From contig NZ_QUBR01000001.1 in assembly GCF_003586285.1 (NCBI RefSeq), positions 1,302,001-1,366,000 of the forward strand: a stretch of 64,000 bases of DNA, read 5' to 3'. The position numbers were made by a program, and so were the translations under genes. The notes under the pieces are model-generated. The model saw only the letters and a list, made by a program, of their open reading frames with translations. It searched no databases and had not been told where the DNA came from. Position 1 is the stretch's first letter, and every line of letters starts with the position of its first letter. Below, in pieces: positions 15,378 through 24,731 of this stretch. The DNA is from Aeromicrobium endophyticum (GTDB lineage Bacteria; Actinomycetota; Actinomycetes; Propionibacteriales; Nocardioidaceae).

Positions 15378-17357
15378 ATGCGCAGATCGGTCATGACGGT
15401 GGCGACGCTGGCGGGAGTGCTGACGGCATCGGTCGCCGTGTCCACAGCCGCGACCACGACGGGCTTCGGGCAGTGGGGAGCGCTGACGGGCTCGACCAAC
15501 GACTACGCGACGACGCTGCAGCTGCCGGCCGTCGGCTTCCCCGGGGCGACGGTCGCGTCCGACTCCCGGTCGGACGTCGCGCTGCCGTCCGGTGCGTCCA
15601 ACTGGTTCGGCGAGAACACGCCGCCGGGCCAGCGGTACGGCTCGAGTCGCGACCAGGCGTACCTAAACCTGCGACCCAAGGCCGACAACGCGTCGTCGCC
15701 CTCGACGACCACCTACACGTTCGATCGTCCGACGCCGCAGGGCTGGACCTTCGTGCTGGGCGACATCGACGCCGACCAGGTCCGCGTCTCGGCGACCCGC
15801 GCTGACGGCACTCCGGCCGACACGGCCGACCTGGGCTTCCGCGGCGGCTTCAACCTCTGCAGCACCACGCCCCGCCCGAGCTCGGTCTGCTCCGACACCG
15901 GGCGGCCCAAGGACGTCCCGACGTGGGACCCGGCCACGGCGACCCTGCGCGGCAACGCCGCCGCGCTCGACTCCGACGGCGCGACCGGCTGGTTCGAGCC
16001 CACCGCGTCCCTGCGCACGCTGACCTTCACGTTCACCCGTCGCGCGGGGTTCCCAATCTTCCAGACGTGGTTCGCCGTCACCAAGCAGGACGTGTCCGGA
16101 ACCGTCGCGGTCGCGACCGGCACGTGCTCCCTCGCGACCGCGACGGTCTCGCTCGTCGACGCGGCGGGAGCTGTCGTGGCGACGCGGTCGGTGGACGCAT
16201 CCGGGCGGTACGCCTTCGACGGCGTGGCGGCCAGCGACGGCTACCGGGTCGCCCTGTCGGGCGTCCCCGCGTCGTGTCTCGTGACGAGTCCCAGCAGCCG
16301 CGCGATCGACCTGCGGACGGGTGACGCCGTGGCCGACTTCACGGTGCGGCAGGCCGTCCCGGTCCCGATCACGGGAGAGGTGCGCGCAGCGGCCGGCCCC
16401 CTCGAGGGCGTGACCGTGACACTGACGCCTGCGTCCGGCGGCCCGTCACGCACCACCACGACCGACGTGTCCGGACGCTACGTCTTCGAGGACAACCCCG
16501 ACGACGCCGACTACACGATCGCGGTCACCCCGCCGCCCGGCTACCTCCCGGTCCCCGACCGGACGGCCACGGTCCCGGCGGGCGCGACGGCACCGGTCAC
16601 CGACCAGGACTTCGTCCTGCAGGCACTGCCGACGGTCAGCGGCGTCGTCGACGGACCCGACGGGCCGCTGGCGGGAGTGACGGTCGAGCTGACGGGCGGT
16701 GGGTCCACGTACCGGGCGGTCACGGCCGCCGACGGCACGTACGCCCTGCCGCGCGTCCCGGCCGGCGCCTACGTGCTCTCGGTGCCGAGCGCCCCGGCCG
16801 GCTACCTGACGCCTGCGCCGTCCTCGGTCGCGGTCGGGACGGTTGACGTGCCGAATCAGGACATCGTCCTCGCCCAGGTGCCGGCGACCGGCTCGGTCGC
16901 CGGCACCGTGACGCTCGACGGACGCCCGCTGGCCGGAGCCGTCGTCACGGTCGGCCCGGCAGGTGGCGCCGGCTCCTCGAGGACGACCGACGTCGAGGGC
17001 ACCTTCGGGCTCGGTGCCCTGACGCCTGGCACCTACCGGGTGACTGTCACCGGACCCGTCGGCACCGGCGGCGCGGCCCCGCGCACCGCGACGATCACCG
17101 CCGCCGGCGAGGACGTCACGGGGCTGGACTTCGCGCTCGCCACCGAGCCGGCGGCGCCCGCCCCGATCGTCCCGGGGCCCGACGACCCGACCGAGCCGCC
17201 GCCGAGCCAGCCCTCGGAGGGGGGCGACACCGCGCCGGACGGCGACGCGGTGCTCCCCGACTCCGGCGGCCCCTCAGCCGTCTTCCCGCTGCTGGGGCTG
17301 GCCCTCACGGCGGCAGGGGCGGTCGCAGTGGTCGCCGCACGCCCGCGTCGAGGATGA
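15378..17357 (+). CDS. secreted protein with carboxypeptidase-regulatory-like (Cna-B-type) repeats
   Basis: This is a 659-residue exported protein. A signal peptide (about 1-25) leads into an N-terminal domain of about 210 residues with two cysteine-containing loops. Four beta-sandwich repeats of CarboxypepD_reg/Cna-B type follow (starting near VSGTVAVATG, ITGEVRAAAG, VSGVVDGPDG and VAGTVTLDG). Each has the G.V.V.L......TTT...G.Y.F pattern. A Pro-rich spacer precedes LPDSGG (near residue 625), a hydrophobic helix and an RPRRG tail. This resembles a sortase sorting signal with Ser instead of Thr. It is probably a wall- or membrane-attached stalk protein of unknown ligand. Confidence 0.8.
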   Translation: MRRSVMTVATLAGVLTASVAVSTAATTTGFGQWGALTGSTNDYATTLQLPAVGFPGATVASDSRSDVALPSGASNWFGENTPPGQRYGSSRDQAYLNLRPKADNASSPSTTTYTFDRPTPQGWTFVLGDIDADQVRVSATRADGTPADTADLGFRGGFNLCSTTPRPSSVCSDTGRPKDVPTWDPATATLRGNAAALDSDGATGWFEPTASLRTLTFTFTRRAGFPIFQTWFAVTKQDVSGTVAVATGTCSLATATVSLVDAAGAVVATRSVDASGRYAFDGVAASDGYRVALSGVPASCLVTSPSSRAIDLRTGDAVADFTVRQAVPVPITGEVRAAAGPLEGVTVTLTPASGGPSRTTTTDVSGRYVFEDNPDDADYTIAVTPPPGYLPVPDRTATVPAGATAPVTDQDFVLQALPTVSGVVDGPDGPLAGVTVELTGGGSTYRAVTAADGTYALPRVPAGAYVLSVPSAPAGYLTPAPSSVAVGTVDVPNQDIVLAQVPATGSVAGTVTLDGRPLAGAVVTVGPAGGAGSSRTTDVEGTFGLGALTPGTYRVTVTGPVGTGGAAPRTATITAAGEDVTGLDFALATEPAAPAPIVPGPDDPTEPPPSQPSEGGDTAPDGDAVLPDSGGPSAVFPLLGLALTAAGAVAVVAARPRRG

Positions 17358-17379
17358 CCGGCGGCACACGACCTGACCC

Positions 17380-17408
17380 TTGGACTTTGACAGTGTTGGT
17401 GTCACAAT
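17380..17408 (+). promoter_or_regulatory. fadA promoter with 19-bp operator TTGACAG-TGTTG-GTGTCAC
   Basis: The -35 TTGGAC (17380-17385) and -10 CACAAT (17403-17408) are 17 bases apart, with the operator at 17387-17405 in between. Each arm has six of seven matches to the perfect site at 11859-11877, and the operator overlaps the same -10 hexamer CACAAT. The transcript would have about a 65-base leader before fadA. Confidence 0.62.
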
Positions 17409-17480
17409 CGACAGAGCCACCTCCGGGACGGCACTTGTTCTCGACCCGCACCTGCGGGACTCATCACTAAGGAATCCGTT

Positions 17481-18698
17481 ATGACCGAGGCCTTCGTCTA
17501 CGACGCCATCCGCACGCCGCGCGGTCGCGGCAAGAAGACCGGATCGCTCCACGAGGTCAAGCCGATCTCGCTGGTCACCGGTCTGGTCGACGAGCTGCGC
17601 AAGCGCAACCCCACGCTCGACACCGACGGCATCGAGGACCTCGTCCTCGGCAGCGTCTCGCCGGTGGGCGACCAGGGCGGCGACATCGCCAAGACCGCCG
17701 CGCTCGCAGCGGGCCTGCCCGACACCGTCGCCGGTGTGCAGCTCAACCGCTTCTGCGCCTCCGGCCTCGAGGCCGTCAACCAGGCCTCGGCCCGCGTGCG
17801 CTCCGGCTGGGAGGACCTGATCCTGGCCGGCGGCGTCGAGTCGATGAGCCGTGTGCCCATGGGCTCGGACGGCGGCGCGTGGGCCATGGACCCCCGCACG
17901 TCCTTCGACACCGACTTCGTGCCCCAGGGCATCGGCGCCGACCTGATCGCCACGATCGAGGGCTACAGCCGCCTCGACGTCGACACCTTCGCCGCCGAGT
18001 CGCAGGCCCGTGCCGCCAAGGCCATCGCCAACGGCTACTTCGCCAACTCCGTCATCCCGGTCAAGGACGCGTCGGGCCTGACGATCCTCGACCACGACGA
18101 GTTCGTCCGCGAGGGCACCACCGCCGAGGGCCTCGGCAAGCTGCCCCCGTCGTTCGCGCAGATCGGCGACCAGGGCGGCTTCGACTCCGTCGCCCTCGAG
18201 AAGTACCACTGGGTCGAGAAGATCGACCACGTCCACCACGCCGGCAACTCGTCGGGCATCGTCGACGGTGCCGCCCTCGTCCTCATCGGCAACGAGAAGG
18301 CCGGTGAGCGCCACGGGCTCAGGCCCCGCGCGCGCATCGTCTCGGCCGCCGTGTCGGGCTCCGAGCCCACCATCATGCTGACGGGCCCCGGCCCGGCCAG
18401 CCTCAAGGCCCTCGAGCGCGCCGGCCTCGGCATCGGCGACATCGACCTGCTCGAGATCAACGAAGCCTTCGCGGCCGTCGCCCTGCGCCTCATGAAGGAC
18501 CTCGGCGGCTACCCGCACGACCAGACCAACGTCAACGGCGGCTCGATCGCCATGGGCCACCCGCTGGGTGCCACGGGCGCGATGATCCTCGGCACGCTGG
18601 TCGACGAGCTCGAGCGTCGCGACCAGCGCTACGGCCTCGCCACGCTGTGCGTCGGCGGCGGCATGGGCATCGCCACCGTCGTCGAGCGTCTTCGCTGA
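17481..18698 (+). CDS. fadA: acetyl-CoA C-acyltransferase (3-ketoacyl-CoA thiolase)
   Basis: This is a 405-residue thiolase performing the last step of beta-oxidation. The acyl-enzyme cysteine is C92 in [11 protein letters not shown]. The acid/base residues are H360 in GHPLGATGA and C390 in LCVGGGMG. An AAGGA ribosome-binding site precedes the ATG. It is followed after 40 bases by the multifunctional fadB-like gene, the same order as the fadA-fadB pair of mycobacteria, so the two products should form the trifunctional complex. The operator upstream predicts repression in the absence of fatty acyl substrates. Confidence 0.95.
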   Translation: MTEAFVYDAIRTPRGRGKKTGSLHEVKPISLVTGLVDELRKRNPTLDTDGIEDLVLGSVSPVGDQGGDIAKTAALAAGLPDTVAGVQLNRFCASGLEAVNQASARVRSGWEDLILAGGVESMSRVPMGSDGGAWAMDPRTSFDTDFVPQGIGADLIATIEGYSRLDVDTFAAESQARAAKAIANGYFANSVIPVKDASGLTILDHDEFVREGTTAEGLGKLPPSFAQIGDQGGFDSVALEKYHWVEKIDHVHHAGNSSGIVDGAALVLIGNEKAGERHGLRPRARIVSAAVSGSEPTIMLTGPGPASLKALERAGLGIGDIDLLEINEAFAAVALRLMKDLGGYPHDQTNVNGGSIAMGHPLGATGAMILGTLVDELERRDQRYGLATLCVGGGMGIATVVERLR

Positions 18699-18738
18699 CC
18701 CGCCCCTCCCCTCTTCTCCTGACCAGAAAGACACATTC

Positions 18739-20925
18739 ATGACCGAAGCAGTGCGTTACGAGGCCGAGGGCGGCATCGTCAACCTCGTCCTCGACGATCC
18801 CAACCAGAGCGCCAACACGATGAACCAGGACTACGCCGACTCGATGGCCGCGGCCGTCGACCGGCTGGTCCAGCAGATCGCCGACGACCCCGACTCGGTC
18901 AAGGGCGTCATCATCTCCTCGGCCAAGAAGACCTTCTTCGCCGGTGGCGACCTGAAGCTCATGACGCAGGCCACGCCGGCCGACGCCGAGGCGCTGTTCG
19001 CCAACGTCGAGGGCATCAAGGCCACGCTGCGCAAGCTCGAGACCTCCGGCAAGCCGGTCGTGGCCGCCATCAACGGCGCCGCGCTCGGCGGCGGCCTCGA
19101 GATCGCGCTCGCCGCTCACCATCGCATCGCGGTCGACGGCGGCTACTCGATCGGCCTGCCCGAGGCGACGCTCGGCCTGCTGCCCGGCGGCGGTGGCGTC
19201 ACGCGCACCGTGCGCATGTTCGGCATCTCCGACGCGCTCATGAAGTTCCTGCTGCAGGGGCAGCAGATGAAGCCGTCCAAGGCGGTGGCCGAGGGCCTCG
19301 TCGACGAGGTCGTCGCGACGCAGGACGAGCTGCTCCCCGCGGCCAAGGCCTGGATCGAGGCCAACGCCGGCAACGAGGAGGCCGCGACCCAGCCGTGGGA
19401 CCGCAAGGGCTACCGCATCCCGGGCGGCACGCCGTCCACGCCCAAGTTCGCGGCGTTCCTGCCGGCGTTCCCGGCCAACCTGCGCAAGCAGACCAAGGGT
19501 GCGCTCTACAAGGCGCCGCGCAACATCATGAGCGCCGCGGTGGAGGGCTCGCAGGTCGACTTCGAGACCGCGACCCGCATCGAGTCGCGCTACCTGGTCG
19601 AGCTGATCGTCGGCCAGCAGTTCAAGAACATGACGCAGGCCTTCTTCTTCGACCTCGGCGCGATCAACGCCGGCAAGTCGCGCCCCGAGGGCATCGCGCC
19701 CACCAAGGCCGAGAAGGTCGCCGTCCTCGGCGCCGGCATGATGGGCGCGGGCATCGCCTACGTCTCGGCCAAGGCCGGCATGCAGGTCGTGCTCAAGGAC
19801 ATCTCGCTCGAGGCGGCCGAGAAGGGCAAGGCGTACAGCCAGGGCATCGTCGACAAGGCGGTCTCCCGCGGCCGCCTGACGCAGGAGAAGGCCGACGCGC
19901 TGCTGGCGCTCATCACGCCGACCGACGACTACGCCGACCTCGAGGGCTGCGACTTCGTGATCGAGGCCGTCTTCGAGTCGGTCAAGCTCAAGCACGAGGT
20001 CTTCGGCGAGGTGCAGAAGGTCGTCAAGGCCGATGCGCTGCTGGGCTCGAACACGTCCACGCTGCCCATCACGAGCCTGGCCGAGGGCGTCGACCGTCCC
20101 CAGGACTTCATCGGCATCCACTTCTTCTCGCCGGTCGACAAGATGCCCCTGGTCGAGATCATCGCGGGCAAGGACACCTCCGACGAGGCGATCGCCCGCG
20201 TCATCGACTACACCAAGGCGATCAAGAAGACGCCGATCGTCGTCGGCGACAGCCGCGGCTTCTACACCAGCCGCGTCATCGGCACGTTCGTGAACGAGGG
20301 CGTCGGCATGCTCGCCGAGGGCGTCTCGCCGGTCAGCATCGAGCGCGCCACCACGCAGGCCGGCTTCCCGGCTCCCGTGCTGCAGCTCAGCGACGAGCTC
20401 AACCTCGAGCTGATGGTCAAGATCCGCAACGAGTCGAAGGCCGCCGCCGAGGAGGCCGGTCAGGCCTGGCCCGAGAGCGCGTCCGAGAAGGTCATCGACA
20501 CCATGATCGAGCTCGGCCGCCCCAGCCGCCTCAAGGGTGCGGGCTTCTACGAGTACGTCGACGGCAAGCGCCAGGGACTCTGGAGCGGTCTGGCCGAGCA
20601 GTTCCCGGTCGCTGACGAGCAGCCGGCGTTCGAGGACCTCAAGGAGCGGCTGACGTTCATCATGAGCATCGAGTCGATCAAGTGCCTCGACGAGGGCCTG
20701 TTGTCGGTGCCCGACGCCAACATCGGCTCGATCTTCGGCATCGGCTTCCCGGCCCTGCACGGCGGCGCGATCCAGTACGTCAACGGCTACGAGGCCGCCG
20801 ACGGCTCGATCGGCGTCGAGGCCTTCACGGCCCGCGCGCAGGAGCTGGCGCAGAAGTACGGCGACCGCTTCACCCCGCCGGCCTCGCTGCTCGAGAAGGC
20901 CAAGAACGGCGAGCTGTACTCCTGA
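18739..20925 (+). CDS. fadB: multifunctional enoyl-CoA hydratase / 3-hydroxyacyl-CoA dehydrogenase
   Basis: This is a 728-residue fatty-acid oxidation alpha subunit. The N-terminal crotonase domain (about 1-190) has FAGGD and the paired glutamates E121 (GGGLEIAL) and E142 (LPEATLGLLPGGGG), as required for hydration. A linker leads to the NAD-binding domain (GAGMMGAG, about 331-338), with the catalytic histidine near 461 in GIHFFSP, and C-terminal helical domains. The length matches mycobacterial FadB. It acts with FadA to convert 2-enoyl-CoA to acetyl-CoA plus shortened acyl-CoA. Confidence 0.95.
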   Translation: MTEAVRYEAEGGIVNLVLDDPNQSANTMNQDYADSMAAAVDRLVQQIADDPDSVKGVIISSAKKTFFAGGDLKLMTQATPADAEALFANVEGIKATLRKLETSGKPVVAAINGAALGGGLEIALAAHHRIAVDGGYSIGLPEATLGLLPGGGGVTRTVRMFGISDALMKFLLQGQQMKPSKAVAEGLVDEVVATQDELLPAAKAWIEANAGNEEAATQPWDRKGYRIPGGTPSTPKFAAFLPAFPANLRKQTKGALYKAPRNIMSAAVEGSQVDFETATRIESRYLVELIVGQQFKNMTQAFFFDLGAINAGKSRPEGIAPTKAEKVAVLGAGMMGAGIAYVSAKAGMQVVLKDISLEAAEKGKAYSQGIVDKAVSRGRLTQEKADALLALITPTDDYADLEGCDFVIEAVFESVKLKHEVFGEVQKVVKADALLGSNTSTLPITSLAEGVDRPQDFIGIHFFSPVDKMPLVEIIAGKDTSDEAIARVIDYTKAIKKTPIVVGDSRGFYTSRVIGTFVNEGVGMLAEGVSPVSIERATTQAGFPAPVLQLSDELNLELMVKIRNESKAAAEEAGQAWPESASEKVIDTMIELGRPSRLKGAGFYEYVDGKRQGLWSGLAEQFPVADEQPAFEDLKERLTFIMSIESIKCLDEGLLSVPDANIGSIFGIGFPALHGGAIQYVNGYEAADGSIGVEAFTARAQELAQKYGDRFTPPASLLEKAKNGELYS

Positions 20926-20958
20926 GAAAGTACGTCTGAGAAAGTACGCCTGACCCGC

Positions 20959-21004
20959 ACGCACGACGCCCCCGAGACCGCCCGGTCCCGGGGGCGTCGT
21001 GCGT
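20959..21004 (+). terminator. strong hairpin terminator after fadB
   Basis: Arms of 22 bp (one mismatch) with a two-base spacer lie 33 bases after the fadB stop. The stem is almost entirely G-C. Between the stop and the hairpin is a short direct duplication, tgagaaagtacg, occurring twice. Confidence 0.75.
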
Positions 21005-21019
21005 CTGCATCCTCGTCCG

Positions 21020-21078
21020 CGATCGGTGACGCCCACGGCGTCACCGACGCCGGATGACGCCGTGGGCGTCACAGATCG
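21020..21078. repeat. dispersed long palindrome, copy 1
   Basis: Inverted arms of 24 bp with one mismatch (21020-21043 and 21055-21078) surround an 11-base centre. The inner 18 bp, beginning GTGACGCCCACGGCG, are perfect. The same arm sequence recurs at 34623-34685. This copy lies between the fadB terminator and the iron-transport promoter. Confidence 0.75.
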
Positions 21079-21103
21079 CGGGGATGTGACGTAGTCCGGC
21101 TGG

Positions 21104-21122
21104 ATTGGCTAGGCATACCTAA
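21104..21122 (+). promoter_or_regulatory. DtxR/IdeR iron box
   Basis: The sequence ATTGGCTAGGCATACCTAA matches about 14 of 19 positions of the DtxR/IdeR consensus TTAGGTTAGGCTAACCTAA. It sits 17 bases before the first gene of the iron ABC importer, overlapping its promoter. Iron-loaded IdeR would repress the operon. Confidence 0.8.
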
Positions 21123-21138
21123 GTTACGGTGAACCGTC

Positions 21139-22191
21139 ATGACCGTCACTGCCCGCGCCGAGGCCGCACCCGAGCTGCGTCCTACCCAGCGCTCGCGGGC
21201 GGCGCTGACCACCGGGTTCGTGGTGCTCGTCGGGCTGCTGGCGGTGGTGTGCTTCTTCAGCATCACGATGGGCGCCCGCGGCGTCGGCCTCTCCACGATC
21301 TGGAAGGCGTTCGACGACTACGACCCCGGCAACGCGTCCGAGACCGTCATCCGCGAGCTGCGGGTGCCGCGCACGCTGATCGGCATCTTCGCCGGCGCGG
21401 CGCTGGGCCTGAGCGGCGCGATCCTGCAGGGCGTCACCCGCAACCCGCTGGCCGATCCCGGCATCATGGGCATCAACGCCGGCGCCGCGACCTTCATCGT
21501 CTTCGGCATCATGGTGCTCGGCACGCAGTCGGTCAGCACCTACGTGTGGTTCGCCTTCGCGGGCGCGGGCGTCGCGACGGTGACGGTCTACGGCATCGCC
21601 TCGTTCGGACGCGAGGGCGCGACCCCGGTCAAGCTGGCGCTGGCCGGCGCCGCCGTCACGGCGATCCTGTCGTCGATCACCTCGGCGATCGTGATGACCA
21701 ACGTCTCGGCGCTCAACGAGCTGCGGTTCTGGCAGGTCGGGGCGCTGGCGGGCCGCTACTTCCCGGTGTTCTGGCAGACCGTGCCGTTCCTGGCGCTCGG
21801 CATCGTCCTGGCCCTCGGCACCGGACGCGCGCTCAACGGCCTGGCCCTCGGCGAGGACCTCGCCCTCGCGCTGGGGCAGCGGGTGCGCCTGACGCGCGCG
21901 ATCATGTTCGTGACGGTCGCCATCCTGAGCGGCGCGGCCACCGCGGCGTGCGGCCCGATCGTCTTCATCGGTCTGGTCGTGCCGCACCTGGCCCGGATGA
22001 TCTGCGGCCCCGACTACCGCTGGATCCTCTCGTACTCGCTGCTGCTGACCCCGATCGTGCTGCTCCTGGCCGACATCGTCGGCCGGCTGATCATCTCGCC
22101 GGGCGAGCTGCAGGTCGGTGTCGTCATCGGCGTGCTCGGCGCCCCCGCGTTCATCCTGCTGGTCCGCTACCGCAACCTCGCGGAGCTCTGA
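21139..22191 (+). CDS. iron-siderophore ABC transporter permease (FecCD family), first
   Basis: This is a 350-residue permease of the FecCD/BtuC family with about ten helices. Family sequences visible include RELRVPRTLIGIFAGAALG, GVTRNPLADPGIMG and the C-terminal GPIVFIGLVVPHLAR ATPase-docking region. It pairs with the next gene to form the channel for a ferric siderophore or haem. The IdeR box immediately upstream supports iron-siderophore uptake. Confidence 0.93.
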   Translation: MTVTARAEAAPELRPTQRSRAALTTGFVVLVGLLAVVCFFSITMGARGVGLSTIWKAFDDYDPGNASETVIRELRVPRTLIGIFAGAALGLSGAILQGVTRNPLADPGIMGINAGAATFIVFGIMVLGTQSVSTYVWFAFAGAGVATVTVYGIASFGREGATPVKLALAGAAVTAILSSITSAIVMTNVSALNELRFWQVGALAGRYFPVFWQTVPFLALGIVLALGTGRALNGLALGEDLALALGQRVRLTRAIMFVTVAILSGAATAACGPIVFIGLVVPHLARMICGPDYRWILSYSLLLTPIVLLLADIVGRLIISPGELQVGVVIGVLGAPAFILLVRYRNLAEL

Positions 22192-22196
22192 TCGCC

Positions 22197-23234
22197 ATGG
22201 CCACCACGCTCGAGGCCCCCGTCGTCCGCTCAGGACGCCGCCATCGCCGTCGCCGCGCGACGATCGTGACCGCAGCCCTCGCGATCATCGCGACGTGCCT
22301 GTTCGTCCTCACCATGATGGTCGGCTCGTTCTACGTCTCGCCGATCGACGTCGTCACGTCCGTGCTGGGGCTTCGCGACGACCCCACCAACGACTTCATC
22401 GTGCGCGACCTGCGGCTGCCGACGGCGACCGCCGCGCTCGCCGTCGGCCTCGCCCTCGGCCTGTCGGGGGTCGTCTTCCAGAAGCTGCTGGGCAATCCGC
22501 TGGCATCCCCCGACTTCGTGGGCGTCTCGTCAGGTGCCAGCCTCTTCGCGGTCTCGTCGATCGTGATCTTCCACGCCAGCAGCGCCGCGGTCTCCGGATC
22601 GGCGCTGCTCGGCGCGCTGCTCACGGCGCTGCTGATCTACGTGCTGGCCTGGCGCGACGGCATCTCGGGCTACCGGTTCATCCTGATCGGCATCGGCGTC
22701 TCGGAGTTCATGCTCGCGATCGTCGGCTACGTCGTCTCACGGGCCCAGCTGTACGAGGCCCGTGAGGCCATGACGTGGCTGGCGGGCTCCGTCGGGCAGG
22801 CCGGCGCCGGCGAGCTGCGCGCCCTGCTGGTCGCCCTGGTCGTGCTGCTGCCGCTCGCGCTCGTGCTGGAGCGTCCGCTCCGCACCCTCGAGCTCGGCGA
22901 CGACACCGCCAAGGCGCTCGGGTCACGTGTCGAGCTCAGCCGCCTCGCGCTCCTGGCCGTGTCGATCGTGCTGATCGGCTTCTCGGTCGCCGTCGCCGGG
23001 CCGATCATGTTCGTAGCCCTGATCGCGGGCCCCATCGCGGTGCGGCTCACCGGCCCGAGCGGCAGCGTCATCGCGTCGGCGCTCGTCGGCGCGGTCATCG
23101 TGCTGGCGGCCGACCTCGTCGCCCAGCACCTGCTGCCGACCTCGCTGCCGACGGGTGTCGTGACGGGCATCGTCGGCGCGCCGTACCTCATCTGGCTCCT
23201 CGCCACCGTCAACCGGGAAGGACGCGGCGGATGA
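22197..23234 (+). CDS. iron-siderophore ABC transporter permease (FecCD family), second
   Basis: This is a 345-residue FecCD permease starting with an Arg-rich cytoplasmic tail. The family sequences RDLRLPTATAALAVG, KLLGNPLASPDFVGV and AGPIMFVALIAGPIA are visible. It starts six bases after the first permease and its last codons overlap the ATPase start (ATGA), so all three genes are translationally linked. Confidence 0.93.
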   Translation: MATTLEAPVVRSGRRHRRRRATIVTAALAIIATCLFVLTMMVGSFYVSPIDVVTSVLGLRDDPTNDFIVRDLRLPTATAALAVGLALGLSGVVFQKLLGNPLASPDFVGVSSGASLFAVSSIVIFHASSAAVSGSALLGALLTALLIYVLAWRDGISGYRFILIGIGVSEFMLAIVGYVVSRAQLYEAREAMTWLAGSVGQAGAGELRALLVALVVLLPLALVLERPLRTLELGDDTAKALGSRVELSRLALLAVSIVLIGFSVAVAGPIMFVALIAGPIAVRLTGPSGSVIASALVGAVIVLAADLVAQHLLPTSLPTGVVTGIVGAPYLIWLLATVNREGRGG

Positions 23235-24052
23235 CCTCACACGACCTGCGTGCCGAGAACCTCACGCTCGGCTACGCCGACGCCGACATCGTCAAGGACC
23301 TCGACGTCCAGATCCCCGACGGCCGCATCACCGTGATCGTGGGTGCCAACGCGTGCGGCAAGTCGACGCTGCTGCGCGGGCTCGCCCGCCTGCTGGCACC
23401 GCGCGGGGGCCAGGTCGTCCTCGACGGCACCTCGGTGCAGGGCATGAAGAGCATCGACGTCGCCAAGGTGCTCGGACTGCTGCCGCAGACACCCGTGGCT
23501 CCGGACGGCATCTCGGTGGGCGACCTCGTCGGTCGCGGCCGCTACCCCCACCAGGGCTGGTTCCGCCGCTGGAGCACCGAGGACGACGAGGCCGTCGCGG
23601 CCGCGCTCGAGGCCACCGGCACGAGCGATCTGGAGCACCGCAACATCGCCGAGCTGTCGGGCGGCCAGCGCCAGCGCGTCTGGGTCGCGATGGCGCTCGC
23701 GCAGGACACCGACCTGCTGCTGCTCGACGAGCCGACGACGTACCTCGACATCAACCACCAGGTCGAGCTGCTCGACCTGCTCACCGACCTCAACCGCGCG
23801 TCGGGCAAGACCGTGGTGCTGGTGCTGCACGACCTCAACCTGGCGTGCCGCTACGCCGACCACATCATCGCGATGAAGAAGGGCTCGATCGTGGCCGAGG
23901 GGCCGCCGCGCGAGGTGATCGACGCCGCCGTCGTGACGGACGTCTTCGGCCTCGACTGCGAGGTCGTCCCCGACCCGGTCAGCGGCACGCCGATGATCGT
24001 CCCTCGCGGACGGCACCACGCACGGGCCGAGGTCGTCCAGACCCTCGCCTGA
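23231..24052 (+). CDS. iron-siderophore ABC transporter ATP-binding protein
   Basis: This is a 273-residue FepC-type ATPase. It has Walker A GANACGKST (near 38-46), the family sequence GRGRYPHQGW, signature LSGGQRQR, Walker B LLLLDEPTTYLD and the H-loop in VLHDLNLA. It energises the two FecCD permeases upstream. No periplasmic-binding-protein gene follows; the next gene is an unrelated Lon-domain protein. The lipoprotein subunit must therefore be encoded elsewhere. Confidence 0.95.
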   Translation: MTSHDLRAENLTLGYADADIVKDLDVQIPDGRITVIVGANACGKSTLLRGLARLLAPRGGQVVLDGTSVQGMKSIDVAKVLGLLPQTPVAPDGISVGDLVGRGRYPHQGWFRRWSTEDDEAVAAALEATGTSDLEHRNIAELSGGQRQRVWVAMALAQDTDLLLLDEPTTYLDINHQVELLDLLTDLNRASGKTVVLVLHDLNLACRYADHIIAMKKGSIVAEGPPREVIDAAVVTDVFGLDCEVVPDPVSGTPMIVPRGRHHARAEVVQTLA

Positions 24053-24115
24053 GAGGCAGCTCGTCCGACCACAGCCGGCGCGCTGCGCGGAGGCATCCGT
24101 GATGGGATGGTCGGC

Positions 24116-24730
24116 ATGGACGCCGACGTCGCGATGTTCCCGCTGGGCTCGGTGCTGTTCCCGGCGATGCCGCTCCCGCTGCGGGTCTTCGAGCCGCGCT
24201 ACCTGCAGATGCTCCAGGACCTGCTGCCCGACGGCCCCGCCGAGTTCGGTGTCGTGCTGATCGAGCGCGGGCAGGAGGTCGGGGGCGGCGAGAAGCGCTT
24301 CGACGTCGGTACCGTCTGCCAGGTCGCCGAGCTGAAGGTTGCGGACGGCTACCTGGCGCTCCTGGGCGAGGGCACGCGGCGCATCGAGATCGTCGAGTGG
24401 ACGTCCGAGGACCCGTATCCGCGGGCCCGGGTGCGCGACCTGCCGCCGCTGGAGTGGGACGACGACCTGCAGGAGCGCTTCGACCAGACCGAGGCACTCG
24501 TGCGCCGGACGCTCGCGCGCGCGAGCGAGTTCGACGACCTGAGCTGGTCGCCGAGCGTCCAGCTCAGCGACGATCCCGTCGACGCCTTGTGGCAGCTGGC
24601 GGCCATCGCCCCGCTGGGCGCCCTCGACCAGCTGCGGCTGCTGCGGTGCCGCACCGCCCGCGAGCTGGTCGACGCGATCTTCGCCGCCACCCAGGACGCC
24701 GGCGAGACCTACGACGCGCGAGGGCTCTGA
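24116..24730 (+). CDS. Lon N-terminal substrate-binding domain protein
   Basis: This is a 204-residue stand-alone Lon N-domain (LON_substr_bdg). It has the opening AMFPLGSVLFPAMPLPLRVFEPRY, split here as MFPLGSVLFPAMPLPL and RVFEPRYLQML, followed by GTVCQVAEL and GEGTRRIEI. It lacks the ATPase and protease domains of Lon. Such proteins are widespread in actinobacteria with no agreed role. A start at 24107 (MVGM) is equally possible. Confidence 0.85.
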   Translation: MDADVAMFPLGSVLFPAMPLPLRVFEPRYLQMLQDLLPDGPAEFGVVLIERGQEVGGGEKRFDVGTVCQVAELKVADGYLALLGEGTRRIEIVEWTSEDPYPRARVRDLPPLEWDDDLQERFDQTEALVRRTLARASEFDDLSWSPSVQLSDDPVDALWQLAAIAPLGALDQLRLLRCRTARELVDAIFAATQDAGETYDARGL

Positions 24731-24731
24731 C

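Noticed and set aside
18532..21072. 846-codon open frame on the minus strand opposite fadB
   Set aside because: Its translation is repetitive Asp/Arg/Leu/Ala typical of antisense GC-rich coding DNA, and fadA and fadB on the plus strand are unmistakable.
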